Below, piece after piece: positions 1-13,650 of a DNA stretch of 64,000 bases. Where the stretch lies: contig NW_026614726.1 of NCBI RefSeq assembly GCF_030052815.1, positions 1-64,000 of the forward strand, given 5' to 3'. The notes below the pieces were generated by a model, which made no database searches, was not told the DNA's origin, and was given only the letters and a program-made list of their open reading frames with translations. Each line of letters opens with the position of its first letter. Positions within the stretch are counted from its first letter, which is position 1. The position numbers and the translations under genes are program-made. The DNA comes from Hevea brasiliensis. Its lineage: Eukaryota; Streptophyta; Magnoliopsida; Malpighiales; Euphorbiaceae.

Positions 1-987
1 CTAAATTTGATGAATACTTGAAGGAACATGGCATTATTTCCCAGTTGACTCCTCCAGGAACGCTACAATTGAATGGTGTATCTAAAAGGAGAAACCGTAC
101 CTTATTAGATATGGTACGTAGCATGATGAGCGATACAAATATGCCAATCTCCTTTTGGGGATTTGCATTAGAATCAGCTTTGCATATTTTGAATATGATT
201 CCATCAAAATCAGTCTCTTCCACACCTTATGAGATATGACATGTAAGAAAACAAAGTCTTAAGCATGTTAAGATTTGGGGTTGTCCAGCTTACATTAAAA
301 AGCTGAAAACTGATAAATTGGAAACCAAATCAGAAAAGGGTCGATTTGTTGGATATCCAAAAGAAAGTTTTAGATATTATTTCTATTTGCCAACATCACA
401 AAAGGTTGTGATAAGCAGAGATGCTATATTTCTTGAACAACAGTTTATTCAATAAGGTGGCAAAGAAAGGCAAATAGAATTGGAATTAGAGAATTCTGAC
501 CAATCAACAGATCAGATGGATATAGATCTATTCAGTCAGCCTAAGACTATTACCAGAATATCTCACCCACCAGAGAGATATAGTTTTCTTTATGAAGATG
601 AACAAGAATTGTTTGCTCATGAAGAAATAGATCATAGAGATGATCCTTTAACTTATGAAGAAGCTATATCAGATATAGACTCTTCTAAATGGATTGAAGC
701 TATGAATTCCAAAATGGATTCCATGTATAAGAACCAAGTTTGGGATCTTATAGACCCACCTGAAGGTATTGTACTATAGGTAATAAATGGGTTTTCAAGA
801 GGAAAATTGATTCTGATGGAAAGGTAGATACCTATAAAGTAAGGCTAGTTGCTAAAGGGTTTTGCTAAAGGCAAGGAATCGACTATGAGAAGACTTTCTC
901 GCCTGTTTCCATGCTTAAATCCATTAAGATTCTATTAGCAATAGCTACATACCATGATTATGAAATTTGGCAGATGAATGTCAAAAC
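1..987 (+). pseudogene. Ty1/copia pol fragment: integrase C-terminal part and start of reverse transcriptase, decayed
   Basis: Translation gives the end of a copia integrase core (residues such as RRNRTLLDMVRSMM at about 80-140 and SFWGFALESA at about 150-180), the GRFVGYPKES segment near 340-370, and then the RT start (YEEAISDIDSSKWIEAM near 655-705, KWVFKRKID near 788-815, FSPVSMLKS near 898-924, ending DYEIWQM near 955-980). The frame is broken by a stop at 237 (YEI-stop, probably a former Trp), one near 453, a one-base loss near 777 and a stop near 868. The fragment enters from the left window edge, so gag, protease and the left LTR are not visible. RT resumes at 13651, because LTR elements have been inserted after codon 'VKT'. 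Such a protein would reverse-transcribe element RNA in cytoplasmic particles; this copy cannot. Confidence 0.9.
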
Positions 988-3900
988 TATAACACCCTCA
1001 CTGTAGCAATTCCATACATTCTACTGTTCCCGTGACCAGTGTCGGTCTGGACAGCTAGAACGTCTGGAAAAATATTTAGACTAGAGTGAGGAGTCATAAA
1101 TAACTCAAATATTAATAAGAAAAATTTAAAAAGAAAAATTAGAAATAAAATACAACCAAGTTAAATGAGCCAATGCCCTAGCGATGGTTAACCCAGTGGA
1201 AAGTTGTGGTCTTCGCAACTAGAAGCCCTAAACCCAGGGGAAAATTCATGAAATAATTTTTGAGACTCCAGAGAAGAGTCATTAAGGTTTCTATTGTAAC
1301 ACCCCTATGTTCGGTAGTGCGTTCTACTGCTCCGGTGACCAGTGTCTGTCCGGATAGCTAAAATGCCTAAAACTATATTTAAATATTAGTGAGGAGACAT
1401 AGAATAATGAAATACAAGAAAAAAAAAGACAAGAAAAACAAAGGAAGAATAATAGCAATAAAATGTAACCAAGTTAAACGAGCCGAGAACCATAGCGATG
1501 GGTGATCATCTGGAAGTTGGGCGTGGACCCTTGACTAGCTCCCGATCATGGAACCCTGAAAAATATTTTTAGGACTTAAATAAACATCTATTGAAGTATA
1601 AATGCCATTAAAAATATTAAAGAAAAATTAAATAATTAGTACAAAGAAAAACAAGAAATCGAGAAAACGACAAAACTCGGTGTTATCGAAAAATCGGGAA
1701 TGCAACCCGAACAGGGGCATTGTGGTCATTTGACACCTCGAGTTGTCTTTTGACCTAAATTTCCATTAAAAATAAATGATATTACACTTAGAAAATATCA
1801 TGAAAAATTAAAATAGTGGTACATAATCTAAATAGCAAAAGATATGAGGAAAATGTGGAAAATTGGAAAGTTTAACATTAAAATATACTTTTATTCAATT
1901 AGTGCTCCACTAACACCACTTAAGTGGACCTTTAATCAACCTTTGGACAGAAAAATTCTTTCATCTTCAACCTTAGGAAAATTCAGCAGAAACAAAGTGA
2001 GAGAAACTCCATGGCCGAATCCTTTCCAAGCTCCATGCAATCCACTTTGAGCCACCATTTTCACTAAGTCTCTTCTTTAAAGTTAATCCTCACCTTGCAA
2101 AGAAGATTTTGATAGCAATTTTAAGGAGGTTTGGTGAGGTTTTGAAGAACTTCAAAAGTGGTAAGTGAGTGTTTTCAATTATTGTTTCATTAAAAGTGTA
2201 ACCAAGGTTGTAGGTAGTTGATTTATGGAAGAATTTTTGAAGTTTGATGTTTTAATGGAGATGTACATTTTGGCAGCCATGGAAATTCAGTATAGGTATC
2301 TTGTTTATGATTGTCTAAGATGTTGTTATTGATGGTAGCATGTATATGTGTATTATAATTTGGAATTGGGTATGTTCATGTGGTTGAATTGTTGTAAATG
2401 GGACTTTGAAAAATTCTGTATTATAGTGTGTATGTTGAGAGTGGTTACAAGCTACCAAAATGACAAAAAATGTGAAGTAAAATATGTTAATGTTATGGTA
2501 TAAACCAGAATTGGCATGGAAGAGTTATTTTGGTAAGTGTTGGATGTGAAATTGGTAAGGATTGACAATGTGTAATAGGGCAGTGTATGTTTTGGCTTAG
2601 AACCTTAAGTGTGTGGCTCCAATTGGAATGAGACCAATTGGAGGTGAAACTAGGCACAAAATGTGCCAACTTTCATGAAGGAAGCTTACCAAAATTCTGC
2701 CTAGAAGGTAACTTGAAAAATGACCAAATCCGGATTAGTGAATTGAAAGCCTGAAAATTGACCATTTGGGCAGCAGTTGGTGTTTTGTCCATAACTCACT
2801 CAAAACAGGTCCAATTGACCTGAAATTTTTACCATGAATAGTTTAGACATATATCTAGAATTCTTATGAAGACACCAACACCCAGAAATGACCATAAGTA
2901 AGTCAAATAGCTTACACAAGATCGGGTACAAAAACTGGCCGAACCAAAAGTGACCTAAAAATGACCTAAAGTTACCATTTTGGTACATTCTGTCCAGCAT
3001 TGGTAAATTGACCATATCAGATATAGACTCTTCTAAATGGTTTGAAGCTATGAAGTCCAAAATGGATTCCATGTATAAGAACCAAGTTTGGGATCTTATA
3101 GACCCACCTGAAGGTATTGTACTATAGGTAATAAATGGGTTTTCAAGAAGAAAATTGATTCTGATGGAAAGGTAGATACCTATAAAGTAAGGCTAGTTGC
3201 GAAAGGGTTTCGCTAAAGGCAAGGAATCGACTATGAGGAGACTTTCTCGCCTGTTGCCATGCTTAAATCCATTAAAATTCTATTAGCAATAGCTACATAC
3301 CATGATTATGAAATTTGGCAGATGGATGTCAAAACTGTAACACCCTCACTGTAGCAATTCCATACATTCTATCGCTCGTGACCAAATGTCGGTCCGACAG
3401 CTAGAACGTCTGAAAAAATATTTAGACTAGAGTGAGGAGTCATAAATAACTCAAATATTAATAAGAAAAATTAAAAAAAAATTTAGAAATAAAATACAAC
3501 CAAGTTAAATGAGGCAATGCCCTAGCGATGGGTAACCTAGTGGGAAGTTTTGGTCTTCGCAACTAGAAGCCCTAAACCCAAGGGAAAATTCATGAAATAA
3601 TTTTTGAGACTCCAGAGAAGAGTCATTAAGGTTTCTATTGTAACACCCCTATGTTCGGTAGTGCGTTCTACTTCTCTGGTGACCAGTGTCTGTCCGGACA
3701 GCTAGAATGCCTAAAACTATATTTAAATATTAGTGAGGAGATATAGAATAATGAAATACAAAAAAAGAAAAGACAAGAAAAACAAAGGAAGAATAATAGC
3801 AATGAAATGTAACCAAGTTAAACGAGCCGAGAACCATAGCGATGGGTGACCGCACTGGAAAGTTGCGGCGTGGACCCTTGACTAGCCCTGGACTGCGAGG

Positions 3901-6900
3901 AACTCTGAAAAATATTTTTAGGACTTAAATAAACATCTATTGAAGTATAAATGCCATTAGAAATATTAAAGAAAAATTAAATAATTAGTACAAAGAAAAA
4001 AAAGAAATCGAGAAAACGACAAAACTTGGTGTTATCGAAAAATCGAAAATGCAACCCGAACAAGGGCATTGTGGTCATTTGACACCCCGAGTTGTCTTTT
4101 GACCTAAATTTCCATTAAAAATAAATGATATTACACTTAGAAAATGTCATGAAAAATTAAAATAGTGGTACATAATCTAAATAGCAAAAGATAGGAGGAA
4201 AATGTGGAAAATTGGAAAGTTTAACATTAAAATATACTTTTATTCAATTAGTGCTCCACTAACACCACTTAAGTGGACCTTTAATCAACCTTTGGACAGA
4301 AAAATTCTTTCATCTTCAACCTTGGGAAAATTCAGCCGAAACAAAGTGAGAGAAACTCCATGGCCGAATCCTTTCCAAGCTCCATGCAATCCACTTTGAG
4401 CCACCATTTTCACTAAGTCTCTTCTTTAAAGTTAATCCTCACCTTGCAAAGAAGATTTTGATAGCAATTTTAAGGAGGTTTGGTGAGGTTTTGAAGAACT
4501 TCAAAAGTGGTAAGTGAGTGTTTTCAATTATTGTTTCATTAAAAGTGTAACCAAGGTTGTAGGTAGTTGATTTATGGAAGAATTTTTAAAGTTTGATGTT
4601 TTAATGGAGATGTACATTTTGGCAGCCATGGAAATTCAGTATAGGTATCTTGTTTATGGTTGTCTAAGATGTTGTTATTGATGGCAGCATGTATATGTGT
4701 ATAATAATTTGGAATTGGGTATGTTCATGTGGTTGAATTGTTGTAAATGGGACTTTGAAAAATTCTGTATTGTAGTGTGTATGTTGAGAGTGGTTACAAG
4801 CTGCCAAAATAACCAAAAATGTGAAGTAAAATATGTTAATGTTATGGTGTAAACCAGAATTGGCATGGAAGAGTTAATTTGGTAAGTGTTGGATGTGAAA
4901 TTGGTAAGGATGAACAATGTGTAATAGGGCAGTGTATGTTTTGGCTTAGAACCTTAAGTGTGTGGCTCCAATTGGTATGAGACCAATTGGAGGTGAAACT
5001 AGGCACAAAATGTGCCAACTTTCATGAAGGAAGCTTACCAAAATTCTGCCCAGAAGGTAACTTGAAAAATGACCAAATCCGGATTAGTGAATTGAAAGCC
5101 TAAAAATTGACTATTTGAGCAGCAGTTGGTGTTTTGGCCATAACTCACTCAAAATAGGTCCAATTGACCTGAAATTTTTATCATGAATAGTTTAGACATA
5201 TATCTACAATTCTTATGAAGACACCAACACCCAGAAATGACCATAAGTAAGTCAAATAGCTTGCACAAGTTCGGGTACCAAAACTGGCCGAACCAAAAGT
5301 GACCTAAAAATGACCTAAAGTTACCATTTTGGTACATTCTGTCCAGCATTAATAAATTGACCATATCAGATATAGACTCTTCTAAATGAATTGAAGCTAT
5401 GAAGTCCAAAATGGATTCCATGTATAAGAACCAAGTTTGGGATCTTATAGACCCACCTGAAGGTATTGTACTATAGGTAATAAATGGGTTTTCAAGAGGA
5501 AAATTGATTCTGATGGAAAGGTAGATACCTATAAAGTAAGGCTAGTTGTGAAAGGGTTTCGCTAAAGGCAAGGAATCGACTATGAGGAGACTTTCTCGCC
5601 TGTTTCCATGCTTAAATCCATTAAAATTCTATTAGCAATAGCTACATACCATGATTATGAAATTTGGCAGATGGATGTCAAAAATGTAACACCCTCACTG
5701 TAGCAATTCCATACATTCTACTGTTTCGGTGATCAGTGTCGGTCTGGACAGCTAGAACGTCTGGAAAAATATTTAGACTAGAATGAGGAGTCATAAATAA
5801 CTCAAATATTAATAAGAAAAATTTTAAAAAAAAATTAGAAATAAAATACAACCAAGTTAAATGAGCCAATGCCCTAGCAATGGGTAACCCAGTGGGAAGT
5901 TGTGGTCTTCGCAACTAGAAGTCCTAAACCCAGGGGAAAATTCATGAAATAATTTTTGGGACTCCAGAGAAGAGTCATTAAGGTTTCTATTGTAACACCC
6001 CTATGTTCGGTAGTGCGTTCTACTTCTCTGGTGACCAGTGTCTGTCCGGACAGCTAGAATGCCTAAAACTATATTTAAATATTAGTGAGGAGACATAGAA
6101 TAATGAAATACAAGAAAAGAAAAGACAAGAAAAACAAAGGAAGAATAATAGCAATGAAATGTAACCAAGTTAAACGAGCCGAGAACCATAGCGATGGGTG
6201 ACCGCACTGGGAAGTTGCAGCATGGACCGTTGACTAGCCCTGGACTCCGGGGAACTCTGAAAAATATTTTTAGGACTTAAATAAACATCTATTGAAGTAT
6301 AAATGCCATTAGAAATATTAAAGAAAAATTAAATAATTAGTACAAAGAAAAAAAAGAAATCGAGAAAACGACAAAACTCGGTGTTATCGAAAAATCAGGA
6401 ATGCAACCCGAACAAGGGCATTGTGGTCATTTGACACCCCGAGTTATCTTTTGACCTAAATTTCCATTAAAAATAAATGATATTACACTTGGAAAATGTT
6501 ATGAAAAATTAAAATAGTGGTACATAATCTAAATAGCAAAAGATAGGAGGAAAATGTGGAAAATTGGAAAGTTTAACACTAAAATATACTTTTATTCAAT
6601 TAGTGCTCCACTAAAACCACTTAAGTGGACCTTTAATCAACCTTTGGACAGAAAAATTCTTTCATCTTCAATCTTGGGAAAATTCAGCTAAAACAAAGTG
6701 AGAGAAACTCCATGGCCGAATCCTTTCCAAGCTCCATGCAACCCACTTTGAGCCACCATTTTCACTAAGTCTCTTCTTTAAAGTTAATCCTCACCTTGCA
6801 AAGAAGATTTTGATAGCAATTTTAAGGAGGTTTGGTGAGGTTTTGAAGAACTTCAAAAGTGGTAAGTGAGTGTTTTCAATTCTTGTTTCATTAAAAGTGT

Positions 6901-7714
6901 AACCAAGGTTGTATGTAGTTGATTTATGGAAGAATTTTTAAAGTTTGATGTTTTAATGGAGATGTACATTTTGGCAGCCATGGAAATTCAGTATAGGTAT
7001 CTTGTTTATGGTTGTCTAAGATGTTGTTATTGATGGCAACATGTATATGTGTATAATAATTTGGAATTGGGTATGTTCATGTGGTTGAATTGTTGTAAAT
7101 GGGACATTGAAAAATTCTGTATTATAGTGTGTATGTTGAGAGTGGTTACAAGCTGCCAAAATGACCAAAAATGTGAAGTAAAATATGTTAATGTTATGGT
7201 ATAAACCAGAATTGGCATGGAAGAGTTAATTTGGTAAGTGTTGGATGTGAAATTGGTAAGGATGAACAATGTGTAATAGGGCAGTGTATGTTTTGACTTA
7301 GAACCTTAAGTGTGTGGCTCCAATTGGTATGAGACCAATTGGAGGTGAAACTAGGCACAAAATGTGCCAACTTTCATGAAGGAAGCTTACCAAAATTCTG
7401 CCTAGAAGGTAACTTGAAAAATGACCATATCCGGATTAGTGAATTGAAAGCCTGAAAATTAACCATTTGGGCAGCAGTTGGTGTTTTGGCCATAACTCAC
7501 TCAAAACAGGTCCAATTGACCTGAAAGTTTTATCATGAATAGTTTAGACATATATCTACAATTCTTATGAAGACACCAACACCCAGAAATGACCATAAGT
7601 AAGTCAAATAGCTTGCACAAGTTCAGGTACCAAAACTGGCCGAACCAAAAGTGACCTAAAAATGACCTAAAGTTACCATTTTGGTACATTCTGTCCAGCA
7701 TTGGTAAATTGACC
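666..7714 (+). repeat. Tandem triplication, 2.35 kb unit (copia RT + LTR B start + LTR A start)
   Basis: Three direct units run 666-3013, 3014-5362 and 5363 to about 7714 (periods 2348 and 2349 bp). Each unit starts in copia RT at ATATCAGATATAGAC, continues through the copia/LTR B junction (988, 3336, 5685), then LTR B's first 300 bp, the nested LTR A start (1295 in unit 1), and ends inside LTR A at TTGACCATA. In the third unit LTR A simply continues (GACCATAACTTGGCC at 7711), which shows the original right-hand sequence. The novel joint shares only about 3 bases (ATA) between its two parents. The units differ by scattered substitutions and small indels, so the duplication is not brand new or the copies carry consensus errors. 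Confidence 0.93.
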
Positions 7715-8559
7715 ATAACTTGGCCTACACAACTCAGAATGACCTGAAATTTTGCCCCGCATGCAATAAGACATAAACCTACAAGTTTGTAGTTTGGACC
7801 AAAACTCGAAAACCGAGGGAACTAGGTCATCCGGCTAGGTCAAATTAGTATACCGAAATCTAGCAAATTGCGATAAAATGCAATATACTTGAAAATGAAT
7901 TTGGTAACATGTACCAACACTAAAAGGCTATTAAATGTGACATATTGGAACATTAGAATTGACTCAGTTAGAGTGCATCAAGGGTCAATATTATAGGTTG
8001 ACTAATGAAATGAACTGAAGGGAATAGTACCAAGAAAATTTAAATATTGGATTTTATTGTTAGAAACAAATTCATTGAGTACTGAAACACTTTAAATTGT
8101 GTGTTTCAGTTGAAAAGGATATTGAGAAGCATGAGGAACACTGAGTCAGGGCCAAGAGGCATATAACAGAGGTTTGTGCACAATAGTTATTTCTTTTGAA
8201 TTTTTCAATTGAAATAAATTATGACTATTTGTATGTTATTGTTTTAAACTGTGTTTGTGCACAATAATTTTGATTTTTTATTTTCTACTTAAAGATTTAT
8301 TTGAATATTATAGTTTTAAATTGTGTCTATGCACAATACTTTTTATATTCACTGCTTTTACCAGAAAATTTATTTGGAGAAATGAGTTATGAATAGTTTT
8401 TGATTGTTTTGGCTTTGGGAATATTATTTGGAAAATATTGTGTTGCCTACTTTACAAATGGAAATTTTGAGATAAAATGTGATTTGTGGTTTGTATGAAA
8501 TATTGTGACTTGGAATTATTTTGATTCACACTTGGCATGACAATATTACTATGTTCCTC

Positions 8560-8700
8560 CTCCATTTATGGGGTGAGTGTGATTATGTTCCTCCCTCTTT
8601 GACTTGTCAGTCTGAGGTGAGTGTGGATGAGTACTCATTATCTAGCTAGCTTCCTCCCTCATTGATTTCGATTATTGGGGTGAGTGTGTCTTGTCATGGT
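8560..8700 (+). repeat. Short imperfect repeats with GGGGTGAGTGTG in LTR A
   Basis: Three spaced copies of TTCCTCC...GGTGAGTGTG occur at about 8555-8580, 8590-8625 and 8650-8690. They are internal sub-repeats of LTR A. No coding potential is seen. Confidence 0.5.
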
Positions 8701-8743
8701 GTAGAACACGGTATGTGCGGAAAAATTGTGTCATGGCCTAAAT

Positions 8744-8935
8744 TGTGTTATTGATTGGCAACACTGTGTTATTCAGTTATTTGATCAAATTGTTGTTATT
8801 GATTGGCAAAACTGTGTTATTCAGTTATTTGATCAAATTATGTTATTGGTTGGCAAAACTTTATTATTCAGTTATTTGATCAAATGGTGTTATTGATTGG
8901 CAAAACTGTGTTATTCAATTGTTTAATCAAATTTG
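8744..8935 (+). repeat. 47-bp minisatellite, four copies, inside LTR A
   Basis: Four head-to-tail copies of a unit with GTTATTGATTGGCAAAACTG followed by TTATTCAGTTATTTGATC, starting at about 8744, 8791, 8839 and 8884. The last copy is the most diverged (CAATTGTTTAATC). It lies in the 3' part of LTR A and is length variation of the LTR, not coding. Confidence 0.85.
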
Positions 8936-11900
8936 TGTTATATGAATTTTGTAAATTGTGAAATGAAATTGTGAATTATTTGATTTGTGAATTGTCAATA
9001 AAAGATTTATATATCACATTTTAAATTATTATTGTGCACCACTGAGTAAATTTTACTTAGCGATAGCTTTTCATTGCTGTCGCAGGTAGACAGACTGACA
9101 GGACAGTAGACTAGGCTGCTAGTGCTACATTGAGAGTTCATCGGGTATATTGAGTATACCATATTTTGTATTTTGTATTGTAACGTATGTTCACTGTATG
9201 TATACATTGTTCTTGGTTTTGAGCAGTTATAAATTAAAATTGTACATGAAAATCGTACCTTAAAGTTGTAAACTAAATTTGTAAATTATTTTGGCTTGTA
9301 AAAATATTGTGACATATTTCTTTTATCTCAGCTTTTGAAAATACTGAAAAATTATTGTGAATTTGAGTTAGCAAATGTTGAGAAACTTATTGTATTGATT
9401 TGATATTGGAGTTTGGGGATTGAACAAAATATTGGAAGTGCTTTTTACAGGTTTTTTAAGAACTGTTTTATTCAAAATATAAATGGCACTCTGCCAAAAT
9501 TTTTACAGAAATTGTTAATACTTCAAATGTGTTATTTGGTTTAGCTTCAGTTAAAAAAAAAAAATTGAACGCCTGTCAATAGTGCTCACCACTATAAAAA
9601 GAAGTAAGAAAAGTTTTAAAATTCCTTGTAGTGTATTTAATGGGTTATCAGTAGACAAAGTTGGTAATTCATTAGGTATACTACGGGATCATGTTATGCC
9701 TTATGGAGGGGTAGGGTGTGACATCTATGGCATTAGAATGCCAAGAAAGGGCTTAGGAAAATTTTTCGATCGGTAGAGACGATTTTGGCTTAATAAGCCA
9801 AACGGAGGGCATTTTGGTCATTTCATCTTCAGAGATGATTTTTGGTCGACTTGACCAGTTAAGTAAATAATTATTATGATCTAAAATATGAATAAACATT
9901 GCCAAAAATTTAATTGAAAATGAGTAGAAAAGAAAAGAAAAGAAAAATGAAGAAAATTGGAATTATGACATCATGATAATGTCATTTAAATTTTTTCCAC
10001 AAATCACCATTTAACAAATTTATTTAAGAGATAAAATTAGAGATAAATACATAAAATTTTAGCTCATCTTCTCACTTTTTCTCCCTCAAGTAGCCGGCCA
10101 TCCATTAATTCCTCCATTTTCATCAAGCTTTGAGCTTGATTTTCCCTAAGTTTTCTACCCCAAAACCCTACACACCCTTCACAAAAATTAATTTCCACAT
10201 CAAGAGTAATATTTTGATTGTCATAAAGTGAAGAAAATTCAAAGTTTTAACAAGCCAAGAAAGTGGTTAAAAGAGGTTGGTGCACTAATTCATTTTTATT
10301 TCTTTCTAAGTATGACAAGCTTGCTAAATGAAGTTAGATTGATATGAAAGTAAAAGAAATTCATAGGGATAGGAAATTACTAAATTTCGGCAGCCATGAT
10401 AAGAGTTGTGGTTGAATGGTTTTGATGAAATTATTTGTGTTTATTAGTGATTTTGATGAGTAATTGTGATGAACAAATTGATTGGCATGTGTTTACATGA
10501 ATTGAGGAATGTAAGTTAGGGTTTTTGACCTAGCTTTGGGGAAATTGATGTGTGTCTTGAAATTGATGATGTTGAGATGATTTAATGATCATTAGAAGTG
10601 CTATGTAGGTCAAATGAAGTTTGTGGAGTTGGGAGAATTGAATTTGGGAGTGTTGATTCTTATGCAGAAAATTCAGACCTTTGAGTCTAGTGTATTGTTT
10701 GAGTTATAATTAGAGTTGTGTTGCTTTAATTGGTGTGAAGCCAATTGAAGATGAAACCTAGGATAAAATGCTCTATTTTTCATGAAGAAACCATACCCAA
10801 ATTCTGTCTATAAATTGACCAATTTACTGTCCCAATCCGGATGTCCAGACATTGAACTCAGAAAATTGAACAAACATTTGGCCATAACTTCCTCTAGACA
10901 GGTCCAAATGACCTGATTTTTGTGTTATGGGAAAGATTAGACATAGGACTACAACTTTCATTAAGAACACCAAGCCCAGAAATGCATCTAACCAAATGAA
11001 ATTGCTGGCCCAAGTGAGGTCACCAAACTGACTAGAACCATTCTACCCAGAATTTCCTGGACTAAAGCTCACCCAACCAGTTTTGGCAAAATGGCCATAA
11101 ATTGGTCTATAAAAATCCAAATGCAATGAAACCAATGGAAAAAGTTTTATGAGACATAGGCCTACAATATTGATCTTTTGGCCAAAACCCAGAACCTAAA
11201 GGAATTAGGTCAAATGCTTAAAAGAACTTGGTACATCCAAACTTGGAAATTTACCCAATTTCATCTGACCCTGGATTAGTTTTTGTAGCATATCTTTCAC
11301 TAGAAAACTCCATTTAGGATGAGCCATACCTTTTCAGAAACCTAAGACATAGGGCTCTAACTTTTTTTAAAAAACCTTCCTCAAATTATGAATGTAAGAA
11401 CCCTAAAAATCCACTTGCAATCACTGACTTGAACCTGGGCCCTGATGACACAGGGTACTAGAGTCTAAGCCAACTAAATTAGTATAATTAATTCTACAGA
11501 ACTTGGAAAATTGTAATTAAAATTTTTGAGTGACCATAAGACATAGGGCAATAAATTATATGAAGAACACTAAGCCTAAAAGTAACTACAATATGTCCAA
11601 TTAAATTGGTAAAAGGTAATGTCAAAATCTGCCCAATTAAAGAGACAAAATTAAGAAGTGAACCAGTTATGGTTATTTGACCATAACTTGAGCTACAAAA
11701 CTCCAAATGGAGTGATTCAAAAAGTAAATTAAACTAGATACTTAAAGGAACAACTTTCATGAAGAAAGATTGGCCAAATTATCACTGTAGCTTAGACCAA
11801 TGGAACAGTAAACATAAGACACAAAAACTAAAAATTTTAAATAAAACCTAGGAGGCTAGGAATTGAGTTTGGCAATCAATACCAACAAAAATAAAATGCA

Positions 11901-12324
11901 AAATGTGGTATTTTGGTGAATTTTGGTTCAACAAATCTATTATGTATCAAAAAGTCAACATTTGAAAGGAAATGGTCAAGTGAATAGTAATCTCAATAAT
12001 ATTAATGTAAAGGACCAAAACTTAAATTGCAAATGATAAGTTATATAAATAGTGTAATGAATAAATGGATTATGTTAATGTATGAATGAGACATTAGTTC
12101 TCATTATTGTAGAAAGAAAAAGTACTTTGAGTACAATGGTATAGAAGGATAATTCATAAGAATTGTGATTATATGAATGATCAAATGAATGTATAAATTA
12201 TGGAATTTGTCATGAAATAATGAAGTCATAAAACACAATATATTAACATTTAATGATATTATGTGCCCTTGTATTGCCTAGACATGTGTGTCAGATTGGA
12301 TAGATTGGCATGCCAATAGGGTAT

Positions 12325-12435
12325 TGTTTTAGCAGTACTGCGAAAGGCTTTATGCCTGTATCCATGACTTTATGCCCACACTCATGGCTTTATGCCCGCA
12401 CTCATGGCTTTTATGCCCGATTATGTGTTTTCATG
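12325..12435 (+). repeat. About 20-bp repeats (ATGGCTTTATGCCCG) in LTR B
   Basis: Four or five imperfect copies of CATGGCTTTATGCCCGCACT lie in tandem. The reverse complement of the same array occurs at 26150-26245 and 29960-30035 in the related LTRs of the next element, with different copy numbers. This links the LTR families and shows local expansion and contraction. Confidence 0.8.
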
Positions 12436-13650
12436 GCTTTTTGCCATATTGATTGCATACGTGGTTGACGTTCTGAGCTTACACGTCCCATGGTATGACG
12501 GTCCAAGACACTGCGGTGTCCAGTGCCAACGACTTGTTATCCAGTTTAGTCAGCCTGTCGTAGGTTACTTGGGCAGTCTAATTTATTAAAATAAGTTATG
12601 AATATTAACAATTAAAAATGCTAGAAAGCAAATAAATGAGAAGAAATTATGAAATAAATTAGATTAGCTCCAAAAATTTGTTTCTTACAATGATCTGAAG
12701 TAAATTAAATTAGTTCTAAAAATTTTAAATATTACGAAATGATTGTAAACAACTTAGAAAGTATCAAGGAAGTGATAAAAAGAATAGTAGAAGAATTATA
12801 ACTTAAATAACATTACAAATGTGACTTACATAAGAACATAAGTATAAGTTTAAATTTTAGATTATTCATATCTGGTACATTATTAATGCAAATTTCTGAA
12901 CTGAGCACCTCCAAAGAAGAATATGGCAGGATAGAGGATAGTTAAAATTAGAAACTAAATTAATTATAAATCTAAATTATTCAAACTATGATTTTTTTCT
13001 ACCTTTATTTGTATATTATTTTCTTGCTATATTATTGCACCACTAAGTAGCAATGCTTAGCGCGACGGATTATTTCCTTCGCGTAGGTATTGAAGATAAA
13101 AACCCAGTGGATATTAGACTGGAGTTTTTGGAGTCCAAATCTGCGGAAGTGTCAGAAGTGTACAAGATTGTCACGTCCTTAGCAATGCATGTAGATAGGA
13201 CTCATATTACACACGTTATGTATTTTGTTCATTCTAAGCATATTGTAAATTATTTGTATATCCTGTACTTGACAAACTTATGTAATTAGTTGGCAAATCA
13301 TGTAAATTTATGTAATTTGAAAATTTTTACATATGAATTGAGTATGAATGGAAATGATTATGAAATTGAAATATATGGATGAGATTTGAAATATAAGATA
13401 ATTATGAGAATAATTGATGAGATTTTATTTTGAAAATATTGTTGAATTTCAAACAGGTGAATAGTGAGATACACCAAATAGTAATAGAAACAGGGGAAAC
13501 TCCGCTGGTTTCTCCTTAGAAAAATAATTGATATTAAAATATATCGAGAACAAATTATTAAAACCATAAAGTAATATAAGATAGGGTGCTCCAGCACCGA
13601 GTGTGACATACCTTGCTCAGCTACACTATAGATGGGTAAGGGGTGTCACA

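Larger units (their letters stand above)
1295..9723 (+). mobile_element. Solo LTR, family A, nested in LTR B, internally expanded by tandem triplication
   Basis: The LTR starts TGTAACACCCC at 1295 and ends GGGTGTGACA at 9723, flanked by perfect 5-bp duplications TCTAT (1290-1294 and 9724-9728). Without the two extra 2.35 kb units it would be about 3.73 kb, the size class of the gypsy LTRs at 31618-43549. It shares blocks with those LTRs in reverse orientation, such as the region around 8090-8190 with its TGTGTTTCAGTTGAAAAG motif, and the terminal CATGTTATGCCTTA region. No gag-pol is found between the ends. It probably derives from a Ty3/gypsy element by LTR recombination, leaving a solo LTR. 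Short ORFs within it on both strands repeat with the array and are not genes. Confidence 0.85.
988..13650 (+). mobile_element. Solo LTR, family B, inserted in copia RT and itself interrupted
   Basis: The LTR begins at 988 (TATAAC here, but TGTAACACCCTC in the duplicated copies at 3336 and 5685) and ends TGTCACA at 13650. Its two arms are 988-1294 and 9729-13650. The flanks are AAAAC (983-987) and AAAAT (13651-13655), an imperfect 5-bp target duplication; copia RT is interrupted precisely here, between VKT and AFLNGN. The right arm is homologous, in opposite orientation, to the LTRs of the 25096-31400 element (shared GGCATTCTAATGCC and GGCATGCCAATAGGG blocks). No internal domain is present, so a solo LTR formed by LTR-LTR recombination is the simplest reading. 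It is several hundred bases longer than its relative. Confidence 0.8.

Noticed and set aside
2800..3072. Repeated 90-codon minus-strand frames at 2800, 5149 and 7501
   Set aside because: They recur because the 2.35-kb unit is triplicated; they are antisense to LTR and copia sequence and have no domain.
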